This document shows, piece by piece, positions 47,306-56,600 of a DNA stretch of 64,000 bases; position 1 is the stretch's first letter; each line of letters opens with the position of its first letter. A program made the translations under genes and the position numbers. The notes under the pieces are model-generated. The model did no database searches. It had not been told where the DNA came from and saw only the letters and a list, made by a program, of their open reading frames with translations. The DNA is taken from the NCBI GenBank assembly GCA_963210345.1, contig OY723407.1:32952280-33016279 (forward strand). The letters are read 5' to 3'. The stretch is from Inga oerstediana (lineage: Eukaryota > Streptophyta > Magnoliopsida > Fabales > Fabaceae).

Positions 47306-48145
47306 CACATAAGTTATTTAGTGTTTACAAAATGTTAGATAATATTATTTATTGATGTTTTGATGATTACTAACTGAAGCATCGGAGTCTCTAGCAATTT
47401 GTTTTGTAGGATCATAATATTTTGTTTTGGAGTATGAAAAGCAGAGGTTAACAGAGGACAACATTACTGGAGGGACAACTTCAAGTAACCACCATTACTG
47501 GAGTGATACCTTAAAGTAATTGAATGGGTTACTCGAGTAGCCACTCGAGTAATGACTTGAAAATTATAACAGATGAGCATTGATTCAAAATGAAGTCAAA
47601 AGAAATGCGGTTGGAAATGAACAATCAGAAGGTGAAGAAACAGATTACTCGAGTGAGGCCTCGAGTAAACTTCAAAGGTTACTCGAGTAAGGCCTCGAGT
47701 AAACCTGGGTACAGACCACAAATTTGCTGAGTTTCAGCTCAAATTTGTCCTAAAGAACCATCAAATGATTGAGGGAATATACATGGGTAATTACAATATT
47801 ATTCATGCCAGGTACGCACTTGAAATTGCTGCATTTTGAAATTTCTGGTATGATCACTCTAGTAGCTACTCGAGTAAAGCTGATGATAACTCGAGTAAGC
47901 CCTTGAGTGATGTCGGGCCCTAAGTCTATTTCAGTCATTACTTGGTCATTTCTCACAAAATCGCCTCAAGTGATTCTCCTAGTGCTCTCTTAAAAACTTT
48001 TCACAATCATTTTCTCTTCTCATCACCGTCAAAACCCAATGATTTTTGCTTACAAAAACCTCTCAGATTGCACTGAATCTTTTGCCCTATTTCTCGTGAC
48101 TGTTGACCTTATTTTTCCATAAATCCATGTCTTTCTCAAATCACA
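47306..48145 (+). other. SIRE-B spacer between pol and the env-like ORF
   Basis: Counterpart of 11296-11952 plus 3347-3518 in SIRE-A. It contains paired CTCGAG palindromes at about 47525-47925 and then a pyrimidine-rich leader before the env-like ATG. The intact site corresponding to the element E insertion is at 47971-47980. The CTCGAG frames have no domain. Confidence 0.75.
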
Positions 48146-50151
48146 ATGGTGAGGATAAAATCTCCCAATCTTAGCACTCCTTTTAAGTCTTCTAAACCAT
48201 ATCAACCCTATGATTCTCTCTCATCTCCACCTACCAAGAAATGAAAGCTTTCTCCTAAACCTAAAGCCAAAGCTAAACCACAAACCAAGCCAAAGGTGAA
48301 AGGGGATGTGATTAAGGAGGTCATTGCCACAAGAGCTCAATCCAATAAGAGTTCACCTCCTGGAAGAGGAAAAGGAACAAAAGAACCTCCTCCTCCTCCT
48401 TCTGATTCATCTGACACTCCCACGTTTTCTCCAAAACCTCTGAAAAAGCCCAAGTTTGATGAGAAGATTACTAAAGTCATGGTAGGCATACTTGAAGAAG
48501 CTTTTCAGTCTAAGGAAACAAAGAAAGGGCAATCTTCAAAGCAACCAAAAGAAAGGGATGAAGAAATCACATTCCCTCCTCAGGGATTCAATGTGAGCAA
48601 ACTTAAGGAATCTCATAAGTACCTGAGTCACTTTGCAAGATGAAATGTGTGCAAGATGCATTGCATTGACTACAAGGTTCTTCAAGAGATATTGAAATTC
48701 AATCTGAATCCCTATCTTGATTCCTATATGCCCTGGTTGTCTGTTAAACTCCCATTTTGCACCAAAGTTGTGAGGCATTTTTACTGCAACCTAAAACCTA
48801 TAAATGATCCTATCAGAAAGTTTGTGGAAGAAGAAATGACTTCTAAGGTTAGAGGACAGAGAATCCTAATCTCACCCTCCAAAATCAACACCAGGTTAGG
48901 AATAAAGGACTCTCCTAATGATGATTATCCTAATTATGATTAAAACAAGATATTCTCTATTCTAAGACTTGGTGAGATAGTGAGACCTCTAAATTTCAAT
49001 CTAAGTGATATGAGTGATTTTCATCGAGTCCTATGATATATCTATTCTAGATCCATAGTGAACAAATCCAACAACCACACACATTTCATTGAGAGGGATT
49101 TTAGAAAATTTGCCTAATTGATTCTCAAATAACAAAAGGACTTGGGAGAATATATCTTTACTGAGCTCAAGAGATATATGTATAAAGGAAAACCTACGAC
49201 TCCAATGCCTTATCCTCAACTTATTTCTTTATTTGTCAAGAAGAATAAGGTTTGGTACTTGGAGAGTAAGGAGCCAATTGAGAGGATAACACCAGTTGGG
49301 AGAAATCAAATTGGGAAGTTGAACATTGAGATTCCTCTGAAAGCTCCTCTAGAAGCAAGTCCCAAGAAGAAGAAGAAGACTGAAACTGCAACTAGTCGAA
49401 TGGAAAACATACAGTCTTTTGTTCCAGCCAACACATCTTCTTCTTGTTTCTTTGGTGCCAAAATGCAAACATTCATGGAGAACATTCTGAAGGGTTTCTA
49501 TATTGACATTGCCAATATGAATGCAGAGTTGGTAACCCATATGAATGAGAAGATAGGACAACTTATGGAGAGAATGGATAAGAGGCACAAAGAGTTGTTA
49601 GCTGAACAACATGCCCAAGGTAAGCTTTTGACATCCATTATTGCCAGACTTGATGCTATGGCATCTGGCTCTGCTATTCCTGGTCCTTCGGTTATTCCTG
49701 ACCTAGTACCCGTCTCCGAACCTGGACCTTCTAAGCCTAGTCTTCTTGATCCTATACCTACTAAGCATAGAGCTTCTGAGCTTGAACCTAGTAATCTTCT
49801 ATTCTTTAGACCTGACCCTGACACATCCAAGCCAATCCACATAACTACTGATGTCCAGCTCAGCCTGTTCAGCCAGAGTACATATCTACTCCCATTACCT
49901 CACCTGTACGCACTGAGGAGGTGCTTGTGTCTTTACCTGTTGCTATAGAGGAAGTAGAAATTACTTCTCTAGTTCTTTACCCATCATCTTTAGTGAACCC
50001 TCCAGAGGATCTTTAGACACCCCCAGTGAACCTTCCTGACCCTGAACCATCATCTTCAGATCCTTCTAGTTTATATGGTTCATATTAATCATTGGCATTT
50101 CCTGTCACTCCTATCTCAGCAGCCAAGCCATATACTCCTCCTCATGATTGA
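48146..50151 (+). pseudogene. Env-like third ORF of SIRE-B (few stops)
   Basis: From ATG 48146 (MVRIKSPNLSTPFKSS) to TGA 50151, about 668 codons, interrupted by several in-frame stops (for example near 48243, 48642 and 48943). Order: Lys/Pro/Ser-rich basic N-terminus; globular domain at about 48640-49130 (YIDYKVLQEILKF, YLDSYMPWLSVKLPF, VRHFYCNLKPINDPIRKF, VRGQRILISPSKINTRLGI), resembling the Pfam putative plant transposon protein domain; a block with WYLESKEPIERITPVGRNQ near 49250-49310; a heptad-like, probably coiled-coil stretch (ELVTHMNEKIGQLMERMDKR) near 49525-49590; and a Pro/Ser-rich tail. It is the fuller copy of the gene at 1456-3346. Function is unknown; the pol-LTR slot is called env-like in SIRE elements. 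Confidence 0.72.
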
Positions 50152-50167
50152 TTCCACCTTTGTGATG

Positions 50168-50585
50168 AAGACAAAAAGGGGGAGAAGAGTCTGAGTGATT
50201 TTGTGATCAATGGCCGAGTAAATGCATAGGGGATATGGGTGTACAGGGCTTTAGGGAGCTTTTAACTTTGAATTCTAAGTTGGATTATGTAATGAATTAT
50301 TCTTTATGCAATTTGTTTCTTTATGCCATTAAAGTTAAATTTCATTGACGTTATATTACATTGTGGGACTAATGGGTTTTCAATTGTGTATGCAAGGTGA
50401 ACAAGTAAATAAGAACAAAAAATTTGAAAAAGATCTTTACTAAACTATTTCAAAAGAGTTTTTCAAGTTTAAATTGAACAAAAGATTTCATATGAAAAGT
50501 TTTCAAGAATCATTTGATTGAGAACTCAATTTCAAAAACTTTGTTCAAAATCATCAAGTTTTGTCATCATCAAAAAGGGCGAGAA
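50168..50585 (+). promoter_or_regulatory. Two polypurine tracts of SIRE-B
   Basis: GACAAAAAGGGGGAGAAGAG at about 50168-50187 follows the env-like stop, and a second tract, CAAAAAGGGCGAGAA, abuts the LTR at 50586. The second has one base change inside the G run, unlike the intact tract in SIRE-A. Confidence 0.78.
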
Positions 50586-52208
50586 TGTTAGATCCCTTAT
50601 GTTTTGATGATAACAAAGATTGGACTAATGATAAAAGAGAATATGATAACAAACAAATGAATTTGAATAAAGTAAATAAATCGTAGATAAAGCATTACTT
50701 GAAGTAAGCACTGGAGTAATGAGACAGTAGCAGCAGATTTTGTCATGGCTTACTCGAGTGACTACTTGAGGAAGGGAAGTTGTTACTCGAGTAAGCACTC
50801 GAGTAATCATGAAGAATATCATCCAGAGAAGCACTACCAAAATTTGGAAGAAGTTACTCGAGGGACCACTCGAGTAATCTGTAAAGTTATATGAACCATT
50901 ACTCGAGTAGCCACTCGAGTAACAACATAAGTATAAGGCATTACTTGAGTAGCCACTCAAGTAACTAGAGAAAATATTTTCCAATAGCACTCGGCCAAGA
51001 AATGCCACAATTTACTTGAGTAACCACTCGAGTAACCAAGTGAGAAAAAGGCATTACTCGAGGGAGTACTCGAGTAATCTGCAGAGTTATTTGAAGCATT
51101 ACTCGAGGGGTCATTCGAGTAATCAAGTAAGAAAAGAACAGGTACTCTCGGCCAAGAATTTGAGGCAATTACTTGAAGGAGTAATCGAGCAATCTGTAAA
51201 CTTATTTGAAATTTACTCGAGGGCTCACTCAAGTAACGTGTGAAGAAAAGACATGGTCACTTGAGTAACCACTAGAGTAATCTGGTATTTCCAAGGTTTG
51301 TGATGTATCTTACTCCATGTCTTACCCGAGTAATATTTTATGAAAAATGTTGAATTACTTTCTGCCATGTTTTTGATAGGTTTATTCGAGGGACTACTCG
51401 AGTAAGGAGCATGATTACTCGAGTAGCCACTCGAGTAAGATAGTCCAGAAAACATGTCTTTAATCCAATATTTATTGAATTTTTTTCTATATGATTAACC
51501 GTTCATTGTATTAGTATACTAAGTACATTTGCAGAGAAACAATGAAGAGATCATGCCAGAAGTGAAAAGTCAAATAAAAGGTCCGAACGCTTACCTACCG
51601 CTACCTACTAGAAACGGATAGTTTTCAAATTAGAAGAATGGTCAACTGTTTTTGCGCAACTCTAACGGACATATTTGAAATGCTTCTAACGGACACTGCA
51701 AATCATCTATATATATGGAGCATTCAAATAGCAAACAATAGCAACTGAGAACAAACAATCACACATCAATCAATATACTCTTTGTGCTCTATTTTCTTAT
51801 ACTCATTTATTGTACTTCAGTGATTATATCTTTGCTATGTGAGAGAGTTTTTCAATACAAACTCAATATTTTTTATTGTGACAACTTAAGGTTGTGGAAC
51901 CTTGAGTTAGGGATTTAATTACAACGTGTAAGGGGGAGCGAGTGTCTAGGTGAAGAAACTTGTTGTGTATTGAGGTGCCAAGAACCCACTGAATCTTGGA
52001 GAATATAGTGAAACTCTCAAAGACGCTCTGAGGACTGGACGTAGGTCAAAGTGGTTCTGGCCAAACCAGTATAACTCCCGGTATACGCTTCAGTGATATT
52101 TCTCTTTGCCCTCAACTGCTTTAAATATTCTGTGAATTTTCTTATATGCAACGAAATTTCTGGTATCACCCAATTCACCCCCTCTTGGGTGAAACGCTTG
52201 CACTAATA
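50586..52208 (+). repeat. SIRE-B 3' LTR, 1623 bp
   Basis: It starts TGTTAGATCCC and ends GCACTAATA, where SIRE-A has GCACTAACA. A paired CTCGAG array fills about 50745-51440. A TCTATATATATGGAGC block near 51710 is a possible TATA region. A conserved block at 52032-52048 (reverse complement TGACCTACGTCCAGTCC) lies near the end. This is the only complete SIRE-family LTR in the window. Confidence 0.87.
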
Positions 52209-53872
52209 GAAATCACCAAAAACGTCAAACCTAGAGATGAACCCTTGCTCCTCAATAATGGTGCCAAAATTGATGTGTGTTTTTGTAGCTAAATCAATCA
52301 ATTAATAACTAGGAAAACCTACTAATGCAATATAATGGCAATCTAGGTCATTCTCCTAAGGAGCAATCTATGGGTTTTCTCTAAAATTGAATTTAGGTGA
52401 TAAAAAATACAATGGAATATACCTAAACTAAAATGCAAGAATATGCTACCTAAATACAATTAAACTAACTAAATGCAAGATGCAAATGACTCTAAAAGTT
52501 ATATGAGAATGAAACTAACCTAAATGAGTGCAAATGCAATTTTTGGGGTGGTTTTCTTATGAAAAGGGGAATTAAAATCCTAAGGAAAGGAAATAAACTA
52601 ATAGCTAAGAAAATCAAATAAGAAAAGGTAGTGAAGGTCTACTTCAGGTAAGGTGAAGTGAACAACTTAGAATTTACATGGAGTTAGCTTTCTTAGCCCA
52701 AATTAATTAATTAGCCTAAAGTGAGACTGATGAAATAGAGGAATTAATAGATTTAATTGTCTAATTGAAGCATGAAAAATTCTCAAGCTCAATAATACTT
52801 ATTCTACTAGAAAACTCATAATGAAATAAGAGCAAGTTAATTAAACCCATTTAAACCAATCCCAATTAATTTCAAATTAATTTTAGAAATCATGTTTACA
52901 ATTGTCTAATTAAACAACTAGACAATTAACCAACCTAATTAAATAATTAAGAGGATAAACCATATTGAAAATTAAATTAATAATGAAAACTTGATTAATA
53001 ATTCAATTGGCAATCCAAAGGTTTCCAAACAAAAATTCCAGCAAATGTCTCAAGCAGAAAACATTCCAAAATATCAATCCAATCTAAAAGGAATATGTCT
53101 ACAATCTAAAACTAGATTGTTCTTAATTAATACTACTCAAAATCATTTAAAACTAAATAATCTCATGTCTTGAATGAAAAAGATAAAAGGAAAGACACTC
53201 CTTTGTAGTCTTCAAATTTAAGCTCTTAGGCTTGAGCTTCCTCAATGTTCCTCCTAAATTGCCTCCCCAAAAAACTTAAGCTGCCATCACGGTTTGTACT
53301 ACTTCCGCTCTCTTTCCATGAGCCCCAGCCATTGGAAATCTGTGCAAGAGTTTAATGGTATTGATCGGAAGAAAGATATAAAAGGAATAATAGGTGGAGG
53401 GAACGTGGCTCTTGAAGGTGATGAATGATAAAGGCCACTATTGTTGTGAGTATGTATATGCGGCTTCCAGAGATAATTGGAATGAAGATAATTCTTGTGA
53501 TAGTGTATTCCTCTGTGCCTCATCTCAGTGTCCTCCCTTATATGTTGTGGTAGATAGGTTAATTAATAGGAGCTTTTGGGTCTAAACTTGAGGCCATTAA
53601 AATTTAAGTAGCTCAATAAAATCCCACCATTCGATTCTATTTTAGCTTCCAAGAAAACTTCTACACTGTAGAATCTTCTAATCTCCTTTCCTTATCTTGC
53701 AGAATTTAAATAAAATCTTGATCTATCATATATTTGGAAATATTATTCAATCACAATATAGCAATACTACTGGTAGTGTTACAGCTAGCAACAATTATGT
53801 GTTCTCCTAAGGTCTGGAGGTATGAATTGGTATAATTATTTTGTTCAATAAAATTTTGAATATCTTTTGAAT
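52209..53872 (-). repeat. Possible Tat/Athila-type gypsy LTR end and primer site (uncertain)
   Basis: On the minus strand the stretch around 52250-52275 reads TTTTGGCACCATTATTGAGG, which resembles the TGGCGCC-type primer site of Tat/Athila elements with changes, next to ACACACATCAA. The AT-rich sequence to the right would be the LTR. I find no second LTR, no TG start and no coding region, so the boundary is a guess. The small frames at 52991-53173 and 53299-53585 show no domain. SIRE-B would then lie inside this older element. Confidence 0.35.
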
Positions 53873-54332
53873 TTATATCTGAATTAAAATCTTTAGTTTT
53901 ATAAGGTGAAGTGATAAAGAAGCTTTACCGATTTTAACACTAGAAATTTCAAAAGACTTTTTTTGTGAAAGATCATACTTAATCTTTTCTCCATTTTTCA
54001 AAATCCAATAGGTGTTAACCCCTTCAATTGGCTTGAAAGGATAATCCTTAATATTCTGTTCTTCCACATAGGCATCAAACCATAGAAAGAATGAAATATG
54101 AAGTCTAACCTTTTTAAGCATTTTATAAAAACCTTTCTTGAATTGGGTTTCATAATTCTTCAGTTTCATATTTTATGGGAAACCATTCTCTTCTTTCTTT
54201 ATTTTGGTTCGAGTAAAAATATTTTCTTAAAATTTTTTTATCTAACTGAAATTGTTCCTCTATGACTGCTGCCATATCAGAATATGTTAGAGAGAGGTTC
54301 ATCTGAACCTCATTTTCTTTTTCTTTTTAGTC

Positions 54333-55380
54333 CTAGTAAATAGGTCTTACTACACTAGCGGGAGTGTCTAGACCTCTCATAATAGAAGGATAAATTATTG
54401 GTTCTTTTGTAGAAGAGCTGCAAGAATGCCTAGAAGGTTGTTCTAAAGTAGTCTTAAAGCTTTCTTGAATTGAGGGTGTTTTAGAAATACTAAATGATCT
54501 TCTTCTGTCGAAAGAGATCCGAACATCTCCAGACTCAGTTTGCCTAATTTGGTAATAATCAGGTACTGGTTTTGGGTAGGTTGGAGCTACCTTTTTTAGA
54601 TCCCAATCATCAGGAAGAGTCATGTTTCCATTTTAATTGTTTTCGGAACCATAACACTGCTTTTGTAGCATTTGTTAGGAACAAACATGTTTCTTTACTT
54701 TTGTTGAACATTTTGACCATTAAGGTACTTGAGTTCATTAATTTATATTTTACCTTATAGACTAATGCTACTAGGGAAACATCATGCTTCATGTCAAGCC
54801 CATGTAATTTGATGTTTAACTTGAGATTATCCATGATATGTCTATCATGTAGGTAAATAGTTAGGTTGGGAAAATAATTGAAGTAGATTGGTCTATCATG
54901 GAGACCTGCTTCAACCACCCCTAATAGTGAATCAAAAAATATATTGTGCCTTGCATTCTTAAGGAAAATTAAACCAGCCACATCTAAACTAGTTTTAATT
55001 AAAGGTTTTAAGTTTACTTGGACACACCCTATGTGTAAAAATTTATACTTCTGTTTATGAAGTTTTATTGATTTTTCAGAAAGAAGGGGCATATCATTTA
55101 TACCCGAGTTTAGAGGAATTGTTTCCTCTATAGTTCTGATTATATAATCAGAAGATTTGAAAAATTTATTATCTAGCTTATAACGGTCATTTTTATCAAT
55201 GTCTGGAATAGTCTAGTCACTGTAGTTTTGATTAATATCTTTAAAATGGATTTTATTATTGAAAATATTATTTGATGAGGAAGGATTTCCTCCAATTGTT
55301 TTTGGTAGAATACCAATAACTTTAGAAGGAGATGAAGAAGAATGACTAGAATTAAAGTGGAAAGAAAAAGATTTATACAT
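54333..55380 (-). pseudogene. Movement-protein region of the endogenous pararetrovirus (broken)
   Basis: Reading starts at ATG 55380 with a Ser-rich N-terminus. The same frame carries a stop at codon 56 (55215-55213), then reopens to about 54610. The stretch at about 54960-54880, with HNIFFDSLLGVVEAGL and YFNYFPNLTIYLHDRH, fits the 30K-superfamily viral movement-protein fold of caulimoviruses, which act at plasmodesmata. A frameshift near 54620 moves the reading to the frame 54623-54333, a Pro/Ser-rich linker. Further stops follow. It is a relic and cannot encode the full protein. Confidence 0.72.
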
Positions 55381-55863
55381 AATTTAAAAACTTCTCCCTT
55401 ATCTCGATATCATTACCATCTGGTTCCATAAGACTATGTTAGATACAATAATATTTCTGGTTCATTTATGAAATTATTATCAATATTACCATGTATGTTT
55501 ATATAAAGATAATGATATGCAAATATTGTTGTTTCTTAGCCAACGCTTTGGTCAGTACATAATAGTATCATATGAACATTCAAGATGACTATCGGCATTA
55601 CTGCCCTATCATTCTTCGGGACTTACTTTGCCATAGCCTTGAACGACGAATAAAGTTCATATGCTAATACTTCTATACTTAGCTTACATGTTATCAGTTA
55701 CAATAATATTAAGCAGATTCTTAGCTTCATACTAACATTTTTCTGATGTGGAAGATCGGGTTAAGCTACAGCCATAGAGCATATTTACCAGGTAATATTT
55801 ATACTAACTTCATAAATTTTCAAGAGTATTAAAGTATCTTATACATCCCTACTTCCCCTTCAA

Positions 55864-55875
55864 GCTTTGATACCA
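55864..55875 (-). promoter_or_regulatory. Pararetroviral tRNA primer-binding site
   Basis: On the minus strand TGGTATCAAAGC is one base from the initiator-methionine tRNA complement TGGTATCAGAGC used for minus-strand priming by caulimoviruses. It lies about 480 bases upstream of the movement-protein ATG. The sequence from 55381 to here is non-coding leader; nothing else is recognised in it. Confidence 0.65.
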
Positions 55876-56137
55876 AGAGGCAGGGTGAGACCCTGAAAGG
55901 ATTTGAAGGGAAGGGAGGAGAGGAAAGCAGAAAGAAGTAGGGACCGACTCAGAATCGTTAATGCATATACGAATGCAGGAATATGCAGAAGATTAAAAAA
56001 TGAAAAGACATGAATTAAAAACTGTCACAATATTATTAAAAACAGAAATATATAAACAGAAGAAGAAATAAAACAGATGAAGAAAGAAAAGAAAGAAAGC
56101 TTACAAAACAAGGAGGAAGAACAAAAATAAGACTGAA

Positions 56138-56155
56138 CACTAGTACAAAAAAGGT
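56138..56155 (+). repeat. CACTA left terminal inverted repeat
   Basis: CACTAGTACAAAAAAGGT opens the element. CACTA termini are the cut sites of the transposase. The length of the repeat cannot be set without the other end. Confidence 0.85.
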
Positions 56156-56244
56156 GATTTAGACCGGCACATTTAAACCGGTTATAGTAAATGAGGTCTA
56201 AAAGAAATGCGCGGTGGCATTTACGTAATTATAAAGAATTTGGG

Positions 56245-56600
56245 AGACCGGTTATTATAATAACCGGTCTAAAAAATAAAATTTAGACCGGTTGTACACT
56301 AACCGGTCTTAAAAGATTAATTTTTAGACCGGTTATTCTAATAACCGGTCTAAATATTAATATTTTTAAGACCGGTTACTAAAAAACCGGTCTTAAAAGT
56401 GGATTTTTAAGACCGGTTGTCTGACAACCGGTCTTAAAAATCCACTTTTAAGACCGGTTGTCTCACAACCGGTCTTAAAAGTGGAGTTTTAAGACCGGTT
56501 GTGAGACAACCGGTCTTAAAAGTGGAGTTTTAAGACCGGTTGTGAGACAACCGGTCTTAAAAGTGGAGTTTTAAGACCGGTTGTCTAACAACCGGTCTTA
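56245..56600. repeat. CACTA subterminal array of nine ACCGGT hairpins
   Basis: Nine consecutive units of AGACCGGTT, 5-8 bases, AACCGGTCT, each able to fold as a hairpin, separated by spacers. The last four to five spacers are near-identical (AAAAGTGGAGTTTTA), which shows recent tandem amplification. Three half-sites precede the array at 56169-56200. In En/Spm elements such subterminal repeats bind the regulatory TnpA protein. Confidence 0.9.

Larger units (their letters stand above)
34682..52208 (+). mobile_element. SIRE-B: Ty1/copia SIRE-type retrotransposon with nested insertions
   Basis: Plus-strand order is 5' LTR remnant, initiator-Met primer site, gag, pol, spacer, env-like ORF, two polypurine tracts and 3' LTR. 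It is the same family as SIRE-A in inverted orientation. Element C (38118-45235) splits integrase from RT. A truncated LTR (D, from 46095) replaces the C-terminal half of RT and the RNase H. Coding frames carry many stops. The 5' LTR start is lost at gypsy-2, so the flanking target duplication cannot be tested. Confidence 0.85.
53873..56000 (-). mobile_element. Endogenous pararetrovirus fragment (Caulimoviridae-like)
   Basis: Minus-strand sequence with a tRNA primer site at 55864-55875, a non-coding leader, and a decayed reading frame with a movement-protein domain and downstream coding remnants (54169-53873). This order fits the start of a caulimovirus genome map. No coat-protein zinc finger, protease or RT is present, so only the first part of a viral genome is represented. 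The right edge is uncertain; the A/T-rich and pyrimidine-rich sequence up to 56137 may still be viral promoter region. Integrated copies of this kind are common, inactive relics in plant genomes. Confidence 0.7.

Noticed and set aside
52991..53585. Small frames between SIRE-B and the pararetrovirus fragment as host genes
   Set aside because: All are 60-75 codons, low complexity, overlapping on opposite strands and without splice or domain evidence.
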